Shown one piece after another: positions 6,909 to 8,557 of a stretch of 8,557 bases of DNA. This DNA is from Elusimicrobia bacterium RIFCSPLOWO2_12_FULL_59_9. GTDB taxonomy: Bacteria; Elusimicrobiota; Elusimicrobia; O2-12-FULL-59-9. The DNA lies in assembly GCA_001800185.1 (NCBI GenBank), contig MGUX01000095.1:1-8557 (forward strand), written 5' to 3'. Position 1 is the first letter of the stretch, and each line of letters begins with the position of its first letter. Both the position numbers and the translations under genes were made by a program. The notes beneath the pieces are model-generated. The model saw nothing but the letters and a program-made list of their open reading frames with translations, searched no databases and had not been told where the DNA came from.

Positions 6909-7202
6909 TCAAGCGTCGTCTCTGCCGGGGGCCGGCTTGAAGAAAGCGTCTCTAATCCCATGCAGGATGCCTGCGGCCATATGGCCGCCTCTGGACGCCG
7001 CCTCCCGCAATTCGTTCGGGAGGCCCTTGAGAGCGTCCACGGCCGCATGCAGAACGTCAAGCTTGTCTTCCAGCCGCTCCACGAATTCCTGCAGCGCCGC
7101 CGACGCTTTCCGCAGCTCAACGAGCGTGACGACCAAAAAAACCGTCGCGATCAGCAGGCACAGAGTGCTCAGGCCCGCGCAGACCGCCAGATAAACCGCC
7201 AT
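6909..7202 (-). CDS. Small membrane-anchored coiled-coil protein (DUF948-like)
   Basis: With the ATG at 7202 this is 97 residues. One hydrophobic helix near the N-terminus (about 3-28, A-V-C-A-G-L-S-T-L-C-L-L) is followed by an amphipathic helical stretch (about 30-65, L-R-K-A-S-A-A-L-Q-E-F-V-E-R-L) and a short polar tail. This layout matches DUF948-type envelope proteins, whose function is not established. A TTG at 7253 would add 17 residues (M-L-S-G-G-L-K-G-G-G). I prefer the ATG because those extra residues are Gly-rich and overlap the probable promoter, and the TTG has no convincing ribosome binding site. The stop lies 24 nt before the -35 box of the next operon with no clear terminator, so read-through into the M23 operon is possible. 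Confidence 0.75.
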   Translation of the reverse strand: MAVYLAVCAGLSTLCLLIATVFLVVTLVELRKASAALQEFVERLEDKLDVLHAAVDALKGLPNELREAASRGGHMAAGILHGIRDAFFKPAPGRDDA

Positions 7203-7208
7203 AATGCC

Positions 7209-7238
7209 AGTATACAAATCCTTTCCGCCGCCTTTCAA
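7209..7238 (-). promoter_or_regulatory. Probable promoter giving a leaderless mRNA for the DUF948-like gene
   Basis: On the minus strand, -35 box TTGAAA (7233-7238), an 18-nt spacer and -10 box TATACT (7209-7214) are each 5 of 6 to consensus. Only 6 nt separate the -10 box from the ATG at 7202, so transcription would start at or next to the initiation codon. Confidence 0.5.
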
Positions 7239-7253
7239 GCCGCCGCTCAGCAA

Positions 7254-7440
7254 TCCCGCAACTCAGCACGAAAAAAGCCGGGCAGCAGATTCGCAAGTCG
7301 TTTTTTGACGTTTTCGTCCCGATGGTCGTTTGTCGGGTCAAAAATCGCCCGCCGCAGGCGAAACAGAGGTGAGTCGCCAACAAGGAATCTGCCGCCGGCC
7401 AAAGGCCGTCGGTGGCATGCGCCAACGGGCGCGCGCTCAT
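7254..7440. other. Non-coding spacer with two strong hairpins
   Basis: I see no convincing gene between the DUF948-like gene and the transposase terminator. The right part holds two adjacent hairpins. At 7390-7417, TGCCGCCG-GCC pairs with GGC-(cgt)-CGGTGGCA, with a 3-nt bulge, one G-T pair and an AAA loop. At 7419-7432, GCGCC pairs with GGCGC around loop AACG. The left part (7270-7360) has several A or T runs but no full promoter that I can defend. The spacer may hold the lost outer end of the transposable element. Confidence 0.4.
7394..7406. repeat. Left copy of a 13-bp near-identical direct repeat flanking the transposase
   Basis: GCCGGCCAAAGGC here and GCCGGCTAAAGGC at 8307-8319 differ by one base, in the same orientation, on either side of the transposase core. 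It may be a duplicated target or recombination site. It is too long for most target-site duplications and could be chance in GC-rich DNA. Confidence 0.35.
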
Positions 7441-7464
7441 AAAAAAAGATCCTCTGGAAAGATC
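7441..7464 (-). terminator. Intrinsic terminator of the transposase gene
   Basis: On the minus strand, GATCTTT pairs with GAGGATC (7448-7464) around a CCA loop, using two T-G pairs, and is followed directly by seven T residues (7447-7441). It begins 6 nt after the transposase stop codon, the expected place for a Rho-independent terminator. Confidence 0.65.
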
Positions 7465-7469
7465 GGAAA

Positions 7470-8345
7470 TTACGGCGGCTGCGCCCAGAATGATTCTAAA
7501 CCGTTCCGGATCAAGTCATCAGCCAATAGGTGGGCCAAGTGGAGGTGAGTTTTCCCTGCCCGTAGGGCGGGCTTAAGATTTCTCTCGAAAAATATAGCCG
7601 TCAGGAAGAACGCTAAATATAAGATCAACCGGCACACCAGCATGGCGGTCGGATGATGGTGATAGCAATGGTCGAGGTGCCAATGCTTGGTCAGTTCTCC
7701 GAAGCCCCGCGTCTCTTCGTCCCAACGGGCATGGCCCCATCGTCTGATCAAATCCGTCGGAGGTTGTTGGCCATTAGGGGCGATCACCGCCCAGCGCCAA
7801 TCCTCTATCACTTGGCGTTCTACCCAATTCTTGGCCACCCGCTCTCGCTTGCGATACTCCTTGAGCTCCCGCACTACCCGAACGGGACGCCCGAGCTGGC
7901 TCCAGGAGCTCACACCCTTCACGTCCCACACCTCGGCCGCACCGTTGACCCCCAACGTCACCTTCTCGGACTTTGTGATCTTGAAGAGCCCTTCCGCGTC
8001 CTGATACAAGTCGCGGTTTTCCTGCTTGAGGATGATTTCCAAGATGTAGCCCAACGCCAGAACCTTCTGCGCAAAGGGGGCCTGCAGGTAGAAGGCATCC
8101 AGGGTTACGACATCGAGAAACCGCGGCATCCGCTTATGGAAGCGTTCCAGAAGCCTCACCCCTGCCGCCACCTCGGTCTCCCCAGGCAAGATCGCCTCCT
8201 CGTCCAAAATGCAGGCTGGCGTCACCCCGACTAGTTGGAGCACCACCTCGCGGTGGTAGTACTCGATGATCGGCAGTTTCCAAAAGGAATTGCCGCGTCT
8301 TAAGCGGCCGGCTAAAGGCGAACGCCTCGGTAAACCTTCCATCAT
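7470..8345 (-). CDS. DDE-type (IS4/ISNCY-like) transposase, probably N-terminally truncated
   Basis: A 291-residue transposase of the RNase-H/DDE class. Recognisable family sequence begins around residue 18-30 (I-I-E-Y-Y-H-R-E-V-V). It continues with P-G-E-T-E-V-A-A-G-V-R-L-L-E-R and a likely catalytic Asp in V-T-L-D-A-F-Y (about residue 83). Next come K-Q-E-N-R-D-L-Y-Q-D-A-E-G-L-F and a likely catalytic Glu in F-G-E-L-T-K-H-W (about 217) before a His-rich helix (H-L-D-H-C-Y-H-H-H). Full-length relatives usually carry roughly 100 or more residues before this, including the first catalytic Asp (as D-G). Here the frame is closed by a TAA at 8349-8351, just upstream of the start. The first 17 residues, rich in Arg, do not look like the family and may be non-homologous sequence at a junction. 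It is therefore probably inactive. The exact IS family cannot be fixed by eye. Confidence 0.85.
   Translation of the reverse strand: MMEGLPRRSPLAGRLRRGNSFWKLPIIEYYHREVVLQLVGVTPACILDEEAILPGETEVAAGVRLLERFHKRMPRFLDVVTLDAFYLQAPFAQKVLALGYILEIILKQENRDLYQDAEGLFKITKSEKVTLGVNGAAEVWDVKGVSSWSQLGRPVRVVRELKEYRKRERVAKNWVERQVIEDWRWAVIAPNGQQPPTDLIRRWGHARWDEETRGFGELTKHWHLDHCYHHHPTAMLVCRLILYLAFFLTAIFFERNLKPALRAGKTHLHLAHLLADDLIRNGLESFWAQPP
8307..8319. repeat. Right copy of the 13-bp direct repeat
   Basis: GCCGGCTAAAGGC matches 7394-7406 at 12 of 13 bases. It lies in the codons for transposase residues 9-13, just where transposase-like sequence fades out, so it is a candidate junction point. Confidence 0.35.
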
Positions 8346-8557
8346 GATTTACACCCCGGATGGTCGGGTCGGCGCCTTCCAGGCAAACGAATACAAGCGC
8401 CTGATCACTACAGCGGTTGAAAAGGCTACACGAGTGGCGACCAAGAATGATTTAAAAGCGGCTATTTCCAGGGCGTTGCAGGAAGGTAAGAGCATCGAAG
8501 AAATCCTAAGAGATCTTTGGGAAATCCGCGACGGCGCGTCCGAGAGTGTCGAAAGTG
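8344..8557 (+). CDS. Unknown protein, 5' part (runs off right edge)
   Basis: A plus-strand frame with no stop to the window end, giving at least 71 residues from the ATG at 8344. It begins M-I-Y-T-P-D-G-R-V-G-A-F and continues as Lys/Glu-rich amphipathic helix (A-V-E-K-A-T-R-V-A, then I-E-E-I-L-R-D-L-W). It reads like genuine coding sequence, but I do not recognise the family. The frame is open upstream to 8260 with another ATG at 8266, so the protein could be 26 residues longer, antisense to the transposase start. Neither ATG has a strong ribosome binding site; GGTGG lies about 8-9 nt before 8266. Its ATG overlaps the transposase ATG on the other strand by two bases. It may be a gene whose 5' part was cut or replaced by the mobile element. 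Confidence 0.55.
   Translation, partial: MIYTPDGRVGAFQANEYKRLITTAVEKATRVATKNDLKAAISRALQEGKSIEEILRDLWEIRDGASESVES

Larger units (their letters stand above)
7441..8345 (-). mobile_element. Insertion-sequence remnant (transposase and terminator), ends not found
   Basis: The transposase and its terminator define the visible part of an insertion sequence. I could not find terminal inverted repeats on either side. The transposase seems to lack its N-terminal part, and unrelated plus-strand coding sequence starts immediately beyond it. This suggests a decayed or rearranged element, not a fresh insertion. True borders are unknown: the left one lies somewhere left of 7441, and the right one probably lies between 8285 and 8345. 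Confidence 0.45.

Noticed and set aside
7251..7253. TTG start for the DUF948-like gene
   Set aside because: It lacks a convincing ribosome binding site and would place the likely promoter inside the coding region; the ATG at 7202 fits better, though this is not proven.
7117..7440. Minus-strand open frame (107 codons) overlapping the DUF948-like gene and the spacer
   Set aside because: It is in a different frame from the gene with a clear transmembrane and coiled-coil pattern, has no ribosome binding site, and its translation shows no domain.
7653..8234. Plus-strand open frame (193 codons) opposite the transposase
   Set aside because: It is a complement of conserved transposase sequence; the Pro/Leu/His-rich translation looks like a shadow.
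7441..8345. Terminal inverted repeats of an intact insertion sequence
   Set aside because: I compared the sequence left of the terminator with that around 8290-8345 and found no matching inverted ends; only a direct 13-mer was seen.
1..8557. CRISPR array, tRNA or rRNA genes, toxin-antitoxin or defence cassette
   Set aside because: No regular spaced repeats, no cloverleaf-like or rRNA-like stretches and no recognisable defence gene were seen on either strand.

Overview
The window reads as chromosomal DNA from a GC-rich, probably diderm bacterium. It is coding-dense, with tight same-strand gene spacing and ordinary housekeeping and envelope genes: SMC, an M23 endopeptidase, bactofilin, a SurA/PpiD-like protein and a DUF948-like protein. 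The gene mix and protein style would fit an under-cultured phylum such as Elusimicrobiota. That placement is a guess, because no rRNA or other marker gene is present.

Layout. At 2-1765 (+) is the C-terminal half of the SMC chromosome-condensation ATPase, cut by the left edge. It is followed closely by a secreted protein of unknown family (1803-2807, +). A dense series of hairpins (2764-2892) separates this pair from a convergent minus-strand block and probably terminates transcription from one or both sides.

The minus-strand block, read right to left, is M23 endopeptidase (6825-5827), bactofilin (5802-5386), a membrane-anchored SurA/PpiD-N-like protein without a PPIase domain (5348-4617), a PfkB-family kinase (4620-3673) and an ABC-2-type ATPase (3666-2899). 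Gaps are 24, 37, -4 and 6 nt, so this looks like one operon. A near-consensus sigma70-type promoter (TTGACA, 17 nt, TATAAG) lies just upstream of the M23 gene. M23 plus bactofilin is a known cell-shape pairing: the bactofilin polymer positions the cell-wall hydrolase. The SurA-like gene may assist envelope protein folding. The kinase and the ATPase have no obvious link to that job. Upstream is a small membrane-anchored coiled-coil protein (DUF948-like, 7202-6909, -) whose best promoter would start transcription at its ATG, giving a leaderless mRNA.

The right end is accessory. A DDE-type transposase (8345-7470, -) with its own intrinsic terminator (7441-7464) lacks the usual N-terminal part of its family. 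It abuts, start codon to start codon, a rightward reading frame of unknown function (8344 to the window edge). A 13-bp near-identical direct repeat (7394-7406 and 8307-8319) flanks the transposase and may mark the junction.

I see no CRISPR array, tRNA, rRNA, defence system or clearly new molecular system. The best leads are the composition of the envelope operon, the PPIase-less SurA-like protein, the leaderless-type promoter and the rearranged right end.
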